Below are positions 33,803 to 42,012 of a stretch of 64,000 nucleotides of DNA, piece by piece. A program made the translations under genes and the position numbers. The DNA lies in NCBI GenBank assembly GCA_036493475.1, contig DASXPS010000093.1, positions 1-64,000 on the forward strand, written 5' to 3'. The DNA is from Sporichthyaceae bacterium (GTDB lineage: Bacteria > Actinomycetota > Actinomycetes > Sporichthyales > Sporichthyaceae). The notes below the pieces were generated by a model that saw only the letters and a list, made by a program, of their open reading frames with translations, had not been told where the DNA came from and made no database searches. Position 1 is the stretch's first letter. Each line of letters begins with the position of its first letter.

Positions 33803-35131
33803 ATGTTCGAGTCCACCGCATCGTCGATCTCCGATGAGGAATTCGCGTACTTGTGGTCGCTGCGCTCGGACGAGGACATTGCCGCCGCCGAGCGCGACGA
33901 CCCGGGTCCGGGGTGGGCCGAGCCGGACCCGTTGGATCTGATCGCACGCGAGGAACGCAACCAAGCCATCGCGTTGGGCCACCAGATGCGGGCCATGGCC
34001 GCGCACATCGACCGGGTGATGGCCACCGCCCCGCCCTGGCATCAGCAGGACGCGTTCAAATCCGCCCATGCCGAGATCGCGTCGCGCCTGGGCCTGTGCG
34101 CGTCCGGGCAGGATCGGCGCATCGGTGAGGCAGACGCGTTGGCCGGCCGGTTGCCCGCCACCCTCGATGCGCTGTGTGCGGGGAAGCTGACCTACCGCAA
34201 GATGCTGGTGATCCTGGAGGAGACCGTCAACATCGGCGACCGCGCGATCCGCAGGCAGGTCGAGGCCGAGACCTTGGCCGTCGCCGAGGGGTTCAACCCG
34301 GCCCGGCTGCGCGAGAAAATCCGGCGCACCATCGAACGCCTCGACGCCCAAGCGCTCAAGCAGCGCGTGGCGGAGGCACCCAAGGCGCGTTGCGTCAGCC
34401 TGCGCCGCGAGCCCGATGGCATGGCCACCATCAACGCGTTCCTGCCCATCGACAAAGCCCTGGCCGCCTTCGGGGTCATCGACACCCTCGCCCACACCTG
34501 CACCGGTCCCGGCGAGGAGCGCACCACTGATCAGTTACGCGCCGACGTGTTCGTCGACCTGATCTGCAACCCCGGCGACCAACCCTCCCGGATCAGCTAC
34601 GAGATGCAGGTCGTGGCCACCGCCGACCTACTGCTGGGCCGCGACGGTGCCGAACCCGCCCGGATGGCCGACGGCTCCCCCATCCCCGACGACCTCGCGC
34701 TGGCCATCGCCACCGACGCCCGCTGGCGTCTACTGCTCACCGACCCGCTGACCCGCCACCTTCTCGACGTCGGCGCCAACACCTACCAACCACGCACGAA
34801 ACTGGCCCGGTTCCTGCGCCTACGCGACCGACGCTGCCGCCGGCCCGGCTGCGGCCAACCCGCCCGCCGCTGCGACATCGACCACCAGATCAAATTCCGC
34901 TACGACGGACTGACCATCGCCATCAACACCGCCAACCTGTGCCGGCGCCACCACCAGGTCAAGGACATGCCCGGCTGGTCAGCCATCCAAGACCCCCACA
35001 CCGCAGCGATCACCTTCACCACCCCACACGGTGACCGCTACACCACCCGACCACCCACCATCGACGGAGACACCCACCCCGTCGTCACCGTCCTTGCCGG
35101 CGCAGCCCGCAACGACGAAGTGCCCTTCTGA
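33803..35131 (+). CDS. DUF222 / HNH endonuclease domain protein (442 aa)
   Basis: Of the 13E12-repeat type common and multi-copy in actinobacteria. The N-terminal DUF222 region spans about residues 40-300. The C-terminal HNH nuclease has CRRPGCGQPARRCDIDHQ and NLCRRHH, with zinc-binding Cys and catalytic His residues. It is preceded by a markedly AT-rich stretch (33760-33802) that probably holds its promoter. It interrupts the catabolic genes and is unrelated to them, consistent with a mobile or selfish gene. Confidence 0.92.
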   Translation: MFESTASSISDEEFAYLWSLRSDEDIAAAERDDPGPGWAEPDPLDLIAREERNQAIALGHQMRAMAAHIDRVMATAPPWHQQDAFKSAHAEIASRLGLCASGQDRRIGEADALAGRLPATLDALCAGKLTYRKMLVILEETVNIGDRAIRRQVEAETLAVAEGFNPARLREKIRRTIERLDAQALKQRVAEAPKARCVSLRREPDGMATINAFLPIDKALAAFGVIDTLAHTCTGPGEERTTDQLRADVFVDLICNPGDQPSRISYEMQVVATADLLLGRDGAEPARMADGSPIPDDLALAIATDARWRLLLTDPLTRHLLDVGANTYQPRTKLARFLRLRDRRCRRPGCGQPARRCDIDHQIKFRYDGLTIAINTANLCRRHHQVKDMPGWSAIQDPHTAAITFTTPHGDRYTTRPPTIDGDTHPVVTVLAGAARNDEVPF

Positions 35132-35141
35132 CCCACAGAGG

Positions 35142-36140
35142 TCAGCGGCTATAGGTGGGCACCGCCGATCGGTCGGCGAACACGTGGGCGTAGAGGTCGT
35201 CCTCGCTCGGTGACGCACTTGCGAAGCCGAAGTCGAAGGCGTCGGTCACCGCCGCCTCGACGTCGGCCTCGATCGCGGCCAATCGCGCCTCGTCCAGCAC
35301 GTCTTCGGCCAGCAGCCATCCCCGGAAGGTCGGGGCGGGATCGCGGGCCATCGCGGCGGCAAGTTCGTCGGCCGGCATGTAGGAGGCGTCGGCGGTGCCG
35401 GAGTGCCCGGTCAACCGGTACGTCCGGCACTCCACGAACGTCGGGCCCTCCCCGGCCCGGGCGCGTTGCAGCGCGCCGTCCAGCACTCGCCAGGTGGCGA
35501 TCGGGTCGAAGCCGTCCACCGTCTCGGCATGCATGTTGTAGGAGGCGGCGCGAGCAGCCAGGTCGGTGTTCGCCGCGTACTCGGCCAGCGGGGTGTGCTC
35601 GCCCCAGCCGTTGTTCTGACACACCACCACCAACGGCAGTTGCCACAAGGCGGCCATGTTCATCGCCTCGTGGAACGCGCCGATGGAGGTGGCCCCGTCG
35701 CCATGGGTCGTCACCACCGCGCGGCCCGCACCCTCCAGTTGCGCGGCCATCGCCACACCCACCGCGATCGGCAGGCCGGCGCCGACAATGCCGGTGGAGG
35801 TGACGAAACCGGCCTGCTGGTCGTGCAGGTGCATGGGGCCGCCCAGGCCTCCCGAGGTGCCGTCCACCCGACCCAGCAACTCGGCGATGATCGCCCGCAA
35901 CGAGGCGCCCTTGGCCAGCGCGTCACCCAGGTTGCGGTAGGTCGACACCAACTTGTCGGTCGGCTGCACCGCAGCACCGAGCGCCGCACACACGCCCTCC
36001 AGCCCACGCACCGGGTAGAACGCGGCCTGCATGCGTCCGGCGGTGACCTCGGCCCGGGCCCGTTCCCCGGCCGCGGTGGTCAGCAGCATGAGCCGGTACA
36101 TCTGCTCCAGCGCGGCCGGTTCGGGACGGGTCTCGGTCAT
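35142..36140 (-). CDS. 2-oxoacid dehydrogenase E1 component, alpha subunit (copy 2)
   Basis: 332-residue paralogue of the copy-1 alpha subunit: AAFYPVRGLEGVCAALG, YRNLGDALAKGASLRAI, ThDP motif HGDGATSIGAFHEAMNMA to QNNGWGEHTP. ATG 36140 has TGGAG upstream; ATG 36161 would put the start on a palindrome and is less likely. Unlike copy 1, alpha and beta are divergent rather than co-linear. Again no E2 or E3 gene is nearby. Confidence 0.92.
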   Translation of the reverse strand: MTETRPEPAALEQMYRLMLLTTAAGERARAEVTAGRMQAAFYPVRGLEGVCAALGAAVQPTDKLVSTYRNLGDALAKGASLRAIIAELLGRVDGTSGGLGGPMHLHDQQAGFVTSTGIVGAGLPIAVGVAMAAQLEGAGRAVVTTHGDGATSIGAFHEAMNMAALWQLPLVVVCQNNGWGEHTPLAEYAANTDLAARAASYNMHAETVDGFDPIATWRVLDGALQRARAGEGPTFVECRTYRLTGHSGTADASYMPADELAAAMARDPAPTFRGWLLAEDVLDEARLAAIEADVEAAVTDAFDFGFASASPSEDDLYAHVFADRSAVPTYSR

Positions 36141-36161
36141 GGCAGAAACTCCAGTGCTCAT

Positions 36162-36175
36162 CTAGTTAGTACTAG
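36162..36175. promoter_or_regulatory. Palindrome CTAGT-N4-ACTAG in E1 alpha/beta divergent promoter
   Basis: 5-bp perfect arms in the 68 bp gap between the divergent E1 alpha and E1 beta genes. The downstream TAGAGT (about 36174-36179) could be the -10 box of the beta gene, whose ATG at 36209 has AGAGAGGA before it. Overlap of dyad and promoter suggests an operator controlling both subunits together. Confidence 0.45.
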
Positions 36176-36208
36176 AGTAGTGCTGTCGCCCCCAGAGAGG
36201 ACACCCCG

Positions 36209-37198
36209 ATGAGCTCCTCGGCCGTCGAGACCCTCACCGGCGCGGGCGCCGTGGCCAGCGCGCTGGATTTGGCCATGGCCGCGGACGAGCGCGTGGTGCT
36301 GCTCGGTGAGGACATCGCCGATCCGGTGGGCGGGGTGTTCAAGACCTCGGTGGGCCTGTCCACCAAATACGGCACGCACCGGGTGCGGGCCACGCCGATC
36401 GCGGAGACCGGCATCATCGGCGCCGCAGTGGGCCTGGCCATGTCCGGCTACCGTCCGGTCGCCGAGATCATGTTCTTCGACTTCACCCTGGTCGCGGCCG
36501 ACCAGTTGGTGAACCACGCGGCCAAGCTGCGCTACATGTCCGGTGGGCACACCCCGGTGCCGATGGTGGTGCGCACCACCGTCGGGCAGAGCCGCTTCGG
36601 CGCGCAGCACTCGCAGTCGCTGGAGGCGTGGTTCATGCACACGCCGGGTCTGAAGGTGGTGTTCGCGTCCTCGCCGGGTGACTACAAGGGTCTGCTCACC
36701 GCGGCGATCGAGGATGACGACCCGGTGCTGTTCGTCGAGCACATCAACCTTTACTACGGCACCAAGCAGGACGTGCCGGCCGGGCGGCACCACATCCCGC
36801 TCGGGCACGCGGCCACATTGCGCACGGGCGGCGACGTCACGCTGATCACCTACGGACCTTCGGTGCCGGTGGCCGTCAAGGCCGCGGAACAACTGGCCGA
36901 GAGCGGGGTGCAGGTGGAACTCATCGACCTGCGCACGCTGGTGCCGCTGGACATGGACACCTTGCTCGAGTCGGTGGCCACCACCCGCCGGGCGATCATC
37001 GTGCACGAGGCCACCCGGTTCTGCGGGCCGGGTGCGGAGATCGCCGCGCAGCTCAACGAGCAACTGTTCGGTGACCTGCTGGCCCCGCCGCTGCGGCTCG
37101 GCGCCGCGTACACGCCCACACCGTTCTCCCCCGGGCTGAGCGGCTATCCCACGGCGGACGGTATCGTCGCCGCGGTGAACGAGTTGATCGGTGGCTGA
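36209..37198 (+). CDS. 2-oxoacid dehydrogenase E1 component, beta subunit (copy 2)
   Basis: 329 residues, closely similar to copy 1: LLGEDIADPVGGVFKTSVGL, KYGTHRVRATPIAETG, GYRPVAEIMFFDF, QSLEAWFMHTPGLKVV, ELIDLRTLVPLD. It overlaps the histidine phosphatase gene by 8 nt. The duplicated E1 pair suggests two keto-acid substrates or two growth conditions. Confidence 0.93.
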   Translation: MSSSAVETLTGAGAVASALDLAMAADERVVLLGEDIADPVGGVFKTSVGLSTKYGTHRVRATPIAETGIIGAAVGLAMSGYRPVAEIMFFDFTLVAADQLVNHAAKLRYMSGGHTPVPMVVRTTVGQSRFGAQHSQSLEAWFMHTPGLKVVFASSPGDYKGLLTAAIEDDDPVLFVEHINLYYGTKQDVPAGRHHIPLGHAATLRTGGDVTLITYGPSVPVAVKAAEQLAESGVQVELIDLRTLVPLDMDTLLESVATTRRAIIVHEATRFCGPGAEIAAQLNEQLFGDLLAPPLRLGAAYTPTPFSPGLSGYPTADGIVAAVNELIGG

Positions 37199-37856
37199 AC
37201 CGCAGTCGACTGACGAGGCGTCAGTTGCGGCGCTGGCCGCGACGATACTCACCAAGGTCCACACCGAACTGTGGCTGGTCCGGCACGGCGCGGTGGACCG
37301 CGAGTGGACCGCGGCCGACCCACCGTTGTCCGCCGAGGGGCACGAACAGGCCAAGGTGGTGGCCGCCGCCCTGGCCGGCGTGCCGGCGTTGGCCGGGATG
37401 ACCGCGATCCACTGCTCCCCGCTGTTGCGCACGCAGCAGACCGCCGAGCCGTTGGCCGCGGCGCTGGGCCTGCCGGTGGTACTGCACGAGGGCCTCGCCG
37501 AGTTCGACCGCAACGCCCCGGAGTATCTGCTGCTTTCCGAGCTCAAGGCCCGCGGCGACGCTCGTTACGAGCAGGTGATGGCCGGGGACATCTCCGCCTG
37601 GGGCACCGACTGGGCCACGTTCCGCGACGGGGCGGTGGCAGCGCTGCGCGACGTGGTGGCCGCGGTGGACCGGATTGGCGTGATCGTCACCCACGGCGGC
37701 GTCATCAACGCACTGATCGGAGTGGCGCTGGGACACGACCAGGCCTGGTTGAACATCCCTGAGCACGCGTCGCTGACCCGCTTCGGGGTGTCCGCGGACG
37801 GCAAGCTGAAACTGCTCAGCCTGAACGAGACGTGGTATCTGCGTCCGGGCCCCTGA
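37191..37856 (+). CDS. Histidine phosphatase superfamily protein (221 aa)
   Basis: Phosphoglycerate-mutase-like: ELWLVRHGAVDREW with the catalytic RHG, LLRTQQTAEPLA, and IVTHGGVINALIG for the second His. GTG 37191 overlaps E1 beta by 8 nt; no other in-frame start lies before the domain. Its codons 7-12 contain an ACTGACG-N3-CGTCAGT dyad. Relative of the phosphatase at 13286-13978, which also adjoins an unknown-family gene. The substrate is unknown. Confidence 0.9.
   Translation: MAEPQSTDEASVAALAATILTKVHTELWLVRHGAVDREWTAADPPLSAEGHEQAKVVAAALAGVPALAGMTAIHCSPLLRTQQTAEPLAAALGLPVVLHEGLAEFDRNAPEYLLLSELKARGDARYEQVMAGDISAWGTDWATFRDGAVAALRDVVAAVDRIGVIVTHGGVINALIGVALGHDQAWLNIPEHASLTRFGVSADGKLKLLSLNETWYLRPGP
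37209..37225. promoter_or_regulatory. Dyad ACTGACG-N3-CGTCAGT (site 2 of 3)
   Basis: Same 7-bp arms as at 30224-30240, spacer AGG, lying inside the 5' end of the phosphatase gene and just after the E1 beta stop. Intragenic position next to a start could block elongation or control an internal promoter; it may also be coincidence of coding sequence, but identity of all 14 arm bases argues against that. Confidence 0.45.
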
Positions 37857-37860
37857 GGCC

Positions 37861-38885
37861 TCAGATCGCCAACCCGTCCGCGGCCACCCGGTCCGCGAAC
37901 CCCTCCAGCCAGGTCAGCCCGTCGACCAGCGTGCGGGTGTCGCCGACCTGTCGGGTGCGGCCCAACTGGGCGCGGTAGTTCGCCCACCGAGAGGCGGAGA
38001 ACTGCGTCATCCGCCCGGTGTGCGGCCCGACGAAGTCGTACTGCACGTCGCCCAGATCGAAAGTGGCGCTCTCCGGCCAAGCACCGCCCCGCTCTGATGT
38101 ATCTGTCATGACGAACTTGGCGCGCAGGTCCGGGGTGGCCGCGACCACGCTCTCCCCATTGACGATCACGCCCGGGGTGAACCCGTCGCGGCCCAGTACC
38201 AGGTGGCCCCACTCGAACGAGCCGTCATCGAAGGCGTTGCAGAACACGTGCCACATGATCTGCAGGTCGTTGAAGTAGCCGTATTCCTTCCACTCCAGCC
38301 CGTGCACCCAGTAGGAGTTGTCGAACCAGAGCGGCCCGGCCACCGCGCGGCCCTGCATGGTGCCGCGCACCCAGTGGCAGGTCGAGGAGTACAGCATCGG
38401 GTGAGTACGGGAGGCCGCGTAAAACTGCACGCCGAGCCCCACGGACGGCCCGGCCACCTCCAGGATGTCGCCCTCGCTGTAGGCCATCCCGTCCTTTGTC
38501 CAGCGCAACGCCATTGGCTGCTCCCCGGCCGGCACGATCCCGGCGGGCAACCGTTGGAAGACCGGCTCGGACCAGACCCGCTCCGGGCCGTCCAGCACCC
38601 GGCGCAACTCCCCGCGAGCACTGCGCCCGGAGTCGGCGTGCACGTTGAGTTCGTTGCCCGCGTCGCCGTCCTGGGTCATCACGAAGCACCCGCTGGTCAG
38701 CGATCCGACGAACTTGCGCTCGATGCAGTAGGTGAGCCCGGCGGAGTCCCGGAAGAATCCGTACAGCCACGAGGTCTGCAGCGGCAGACCCTGCTGCGGA
38801 TCCTGCACGAGCATGGTTTCCGGTCCGGCCGGAAGGCGCCGACGACCACCCGGTGGTCGAAGTCGCCGAACAGAAAGCGCGGCAT
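37861..38885 (-). pseudogene. Unknown family, paralogue D, frameshifted near the N-terminus
   Basis: The C-terminal 317 codons (from 38814) are open and match the family: LYGFFRDSAG, ERKFVGSLTSG, SARGELRR, LEWKEYGYFNDLQIMWHVF (in parts), FSASRWANYRAQLG and GLTWLEGFADR. The expected beginning, MPRFLFGDFDHRVVVGAFRPD, lies in another frame from ATG 38885. Inserting one base near 38815-38822 restores DRETMLVQDPQQGL, which lines up with DLSTMRPDAVHFGL of paralogue C. So there is a 1-nt deletion or a sequencing error; re-initiation at ATG 38814 is conceivable. TAGGGT seven bases before ATG 38885 may be a -10 box. Confidence 0.75.
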
Positions 38886-38912
38886 GACGGTCACCCTAGG
38901 TCTTGCGGGAAA

Positions 38913-38934
38913 AATAGTCGAGGTACAAACTATT
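38913..38934. promoter_or_regulatory. Operator-like dyad AATAGT-N10-ACTATT (site 2)
   Basis: Perfect 6-bp arms with a 10-bp spacer, between paralogue D and the divergent PEP-utilising gene. Read on the minus strand, CTCGACTATT then CCGCAAGACC resembles CTTGACTATT then GGCAAGACC beside site 1, so similarity goes beyond the dyad. Probably the same transcription factor and promoter architecture as at 31258-31279. Confidence 0.6.
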
Positions 38935-38973
38935 GAGAGGCAAGCTATCCGTCTGTCCCACGGAGGTTCCGCG

Positions 38974-40578
38974 TTGGCGATAGTGAGCGACCCGACGCTC
39001 GGGACCAGCCAACCCGGTCGGTACTGGACCACCACCAACCTCGGTGAAGCCGCACCGGACGTGCTTTCCCCGATGTGCATGGAGATCTGGGGCCGGTCGG
39101 CGGAAATCGGTTGGCTGTTCTCCATGCAGGTGTTCGGGGTGCTGCCCACCTCGGCCAAGCCGTCTGCGGACACCAACGACTGGGGCTGTTCGGTCTTCTA
39201 CGGCCGCCCGGCCATCAATGTCGACGTGGTGCGCGCGACCGTGGCCTCGCTGCCCGGGGTGAGCGGCGACGACTTCGAACGCGACCTGTGCGGCAGCGTG
39301 CGCTCGGACGCACCGCCGGTGAAGGGCGACCCGCGGCGCATCCCGATCATCCTGGCCAAGGCTCCGCGCACGTTGCTGCGCGAGGGCAAGGTCATCCATG
39401 CCAAGCACGCGGAGACCTACGCCTGGTGGCGACGCGAGGTGTTCGGCAGCGAGACACCGGGCACGCCGGTGGACCGACTGGTGACCGCCCGCGATCGATT
39501 CATCGACGTGTTCTCCCACCACTGCGCCTGGCGGTTCGTGTATGCCGGCGCGCAGAGCGCGATGGTGGACGCGGCTACCAAGGCCGGCGACCCGGCGCTG
39601 GCGACCCGGTTGATGTCCGGGGTGGGCGACGTGCTCGAGACCCGGATGGCCGACGACCTGTGGCGGCTCGCGCACGGACAGCTGACGGAGGATGAGTTCC
39701 TCGCCCAGTGGGGCTACCACGGTCCGAACGAGGGCAACCCCAGCGCGACTGTGTGGCGGGAGGACCCGACGCCGGTGCGGGTGTTGGCCAAGACCTATGC
39801 GGGCCGCGGAGCGGAACGGCCGGCCGGCCGCGAGGCACGGGCGAAGATCATCGGGCAGGAGGCGGAGCAGGCGCTGCTCGCGGCCACGCCGCGGCTGCGC
39901 CGGGCGTCGGTGCAGTGGTTACTGCGTCGGGTACGCAACATCGTCCGAACACTGCAGGTCGGCAAGGCCTCCTTTCTCATGTGCATCGACGGGGTGCGCA
40001 AGGCGACCCGCGAGTTCGGCGCCGAACAGGTCGCCAAGGGCGCACTGGCTCAGGTGGACGACGCGTTCTACCTGACCATCGCCGAGTGTCAGGCCTTGTC
40101 GGCCGGCCGACTCCCCGACGTCACCGAGATTGTGCTGGCCCGCCGCGGGTATCGCGACGCCCACCGCAAGGTCACCCTGCCGGTGTTCTTCTCCGGCATG
40201 CCCGAGCCGGTGGTGCCCGACCTGAGCCCGACCGATGGTCCGGTCGAGTTGTCCGGCGCGGCCTCCGGCGGCGGACGGGTCGAGGGCCGGGCGCGGGTGC
40301 TGCTCGACGTCAACAACGCGATCGAACTCGACGAGGGCGACATCCTGGTCTGCCGGTTCACCGATCCGAGTTGGGCGCCGCTGATGTCGTTGGCCGAGGC
40401 GTTGGTCATCGACCTGGGCGGTTCGGCGAGCCACGGCGCGGTCGTGGCGCGCGAACTCGGCATCCCGTACGTGATCGGCACGGAACGCGGCACCACGGTG
40501 CTGCGCGACGGGGACCGGATCCTGGTCGACGGCGAGCAGAATGTGGTCCGGGTGTTGGGTGGAGAGGGTGCGTCATGA
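38974..40578 (+). CDS. PEP-utilising-enzyme-like protein without ATP-grasp domain (534 aa)
   Basis: An N-terminal substrate-binding-like region (TTTNLGEAAPDVLSPMCMEI, FYGRPAINVDVV) leads to a C-terminal swivelling phosphohistidine domain with GGSASHGAVVARELGIPYV (His about 487). It lacks the ATP-grasp domain of PEP synthase and rifampicin phosphotransferase. TTG 38974 is chosen because GGAGG lies seven bases upstream; GTG 38983 is the alternative. It overlaps the membrane protein gene downstream (ATGA). It is the stand-alone relative of the C-terminal two thirds of the fusion at 16389-19082. Reaction unknown. Confidence 0.85.
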   Translation: MAIVSDPTLGTSQPGRYWTTTNLGEAAPDVLSPMCMEIWGRSAEIGWLFSMQVFGVLPTSAKPSADTNDWGCSVFYGRPAINVDVVRATVASLPGVSGDDFERDLCGSVRSDAPPVKGDPRRIPIILAKAPRTLLREGKVIHAKHAETYAWWRREVFGSETPGTPVDRLVTARDRFIDVFSHHCAWRFVYAGAQSAMVDAATKAGDPALATRLMSGVGDVLETRMADDLWRLAHGQLTEDEFLAQWGYHGPNEGNPSATVWREDPTPVRVLAKTYAGRGAERPAGREARAKIIGQEAEQALLAATPRLRRASVQWLLRRVRNIVRTLQVGKASFLMCIDGVRKATREFGAEQVAKGALAQVDDAFYLTIAECQALSAGRLPDVTEIVLARRGYRDAHRKVTLPVFFSGMPEPVVPDLSPTDGPVELSGAASGGGRVEGRARVLLDVNNAIELDEGDILVCRFTDPSWAPLMSLAEALVIDLGGSASHGAVVARELGIPYVIGTERGTTVLRDGDRILVDGEQNVVRVLGGEGAS

Positions 40579-41552
40579 CCGTGCTCAGTGACAAGCCGCG
40601 GACGCGGCGCGCGGTTCCCGCCCGCCCGCGCAACCGGCTGGTGACCGCACTGGTCGGCGGGTTCGCCGCGCTGGTCGTGCTGGACCTGGTGATCACCGGC
40701 ATCGGCAGCCCGCCGGGCAACGTCCCTGCGGTGAAGCTCGGGGAGAACACCGGGGTCCCGATGGTGCCGACCAACGCGGATTTCCCGTACAACCACACCC
40801 ACACGATCTGGGCGATCGTCCTGCTCGGCGGGCTTGGCACGATCGGCTTCGCGGTGGCCATCCGGGACGCCATCCGCAACCGGGACTACCTGCCGCTGTT
40901 CATCGGCTTGGGCACCATTGCGGTGGTCTTTCCCGAGGTCTTCTTCGACATCGTCGGCATGGTCTACTACCCCGTCCATTCCGGCGACTTCGCGTTCAAG
41001 ATCTTCGGCCGCCGGATGGGCTGGTTCATCGTCGGCGGCTGGTTCGGCGCCGGGGCATTCGCCGGGCTGATGCTCAAGGCCCTGCGCAGTCGACCCAAGG
41101 CCTGGCAGGTCTGGGCGCTCGTGCTCGGCGTCGGGATCAGCTACTCGATCTTCGAGGAAATCCTGGTCACCGCCGGCGGCATGTACCAGTACTACGGCAA
41201 CCAGCCGATGTGGTGGCACAGCCTCCCGTTGTGGTGGACACCGTGCAACGTCATCGGCTGCGCGCTGCTGCCTGCCGCCTTCGCCTACCGCTACCAGCAC
41301 ATCCTCACCGGCTGGCGCGCCGCGGTCATGGTGATCGTGGTGCCCGTCAGCGTGGCCGGGACGTACGCGTTCATTGCCATGCCGAGTTGGATTGTGGTCA
41401 ACGCCGACTACCCGTGGTTGCCCACCGAGTTGGGCGGTCTGGCCACCTACGCGCTGGGCATCGGGATGATCGCCGTGGTGCTGAACGCGTTCATGGGCTA
41501 TCAGCCGTTCGACCCGGACAGCGGGCCGGCTGGATCGAACACTCGGGAGTAG
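40575..41552 (+). CDS. Polytopic membrane protein (325 aa), unknown
   Basis: About eight hydrophobic helices, starting with LVTALVGGFAALVVLDLVI and including IWAIVLLGGLGTIGFAVAI and VWALVLGVGISYSIFEEILV. Conserved-looking polar residues are in PYNHTHTIW, FPEVFFDIVG and the LPLWWTPCNVIGC loop. ATG 40575 overlaps the PEP-utilising gene stop. No transporter family recognised; it could be an integral membrane enzyme working with the upstream protein. Confidence 0.75.
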   Translation: MTVLSDKPRTRRAVPARPRNRLVTALVGGFAALVVLDLVITGIGSPPGNVPAVKLGENTGVPMVPTNADFPYNHTHTIWAIVLLGGLGTIGFAVAIRDAIRNRDYLPLFIGLGTIAVVFPEVFFDIVGMVYYPVHSGDFAFKIFGRRMGWFIVGGWFGAGAFAGLMLKALRSRPKAWQVWALVLGVGISYSIFEEILVTAGGMYQYYGNQPMWWHSLPLWWTPCNVIGCALLPAAFAYRYQHILTGWRAAVMVIVVPVSVAGTYAFIAMPSWIVVNADYPWLPTELGGLATYALGIGMIAVVLNAFMGYQPFDPDSGPAGSNTRE

Positions 41553-41625
41553 GCGGATGGCGTCGTGGGCATCGCCTCGACGACGAACCAACGCCGCGGG
41601 GTCGACCTCGGCCCCCGGATCGGGA

Positions 41626-41997
41626 CTATTGCCCGAACGAGTAACGCAGGTTGGCGTTGATCAATTGATTCAGCCGGTGGCGCAGGGCGCGCACGGTGCT
41701 CTCGTCCGGGAACGGGTCGTCCAGCAGCAAGGTCCACCGCAGGTCTGTGTCGTAGCCGGAGGCGGACGGCGTCAGGTCGAAGCGCACCCGCGCATCCGGA
41801 CGCTCCTCCCAAAGCGAGGACCACACGACCAGCCGTGGCGCCTCGGATTCCAGCACGACCGGCCGGACCTCGCTCGACCGGATGGACAACCACTGCCGGT
41901 GCGGACCGCGGTCGGGGTCGGTGAGCGCTTCGAAGACCACCTGCGACGGCGCGGGTTGGTTCTTCTTCTTGGACGCCACCTCGTGCATGGGGTCCAT
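41626..41997 (-). CDS. SRPBCC / START-like domain protein (123 aa)
   Basis: Short helix-grip-like protein: a SQVVFEALTDPDRGPHRQWL start, beta strands RLVVWSSLWEERPDARVRF and DTDLRWTLLLDD, and a C-terminal helix ALRHRLNQLINANLRY. Members bind hydrophobic ligands or act as small cyclases. ATG 41997 or ATG 41988 can be the start. It is convergent with the membrane protein gene across about 70 bp with no clear terminator. Confidence 0.7.
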   Translation of the reverse strand: MDPMHEVASKKKNQPAPSQVVFEALTDPDRGPHRQWLSIRSSEVRPVVLESEAPRLVVWSSLWEERPDARVRFDLTPSASGYDTDLRWTLLLDDPFPDESTVRALRHRLNQLINANLRYSFGQ

Positions 41998-42012
41998 TGT
42001 GCCTTCCGGGCC

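Noticed and set aside
37853-37864. Perfect palindrome CTGAGGCCTCAG spanning two convergent stop codons
   Set aside because: Back-to-back TGA codons around GGCC create it automatically; no T-run or longer stem, so not called a terminator.
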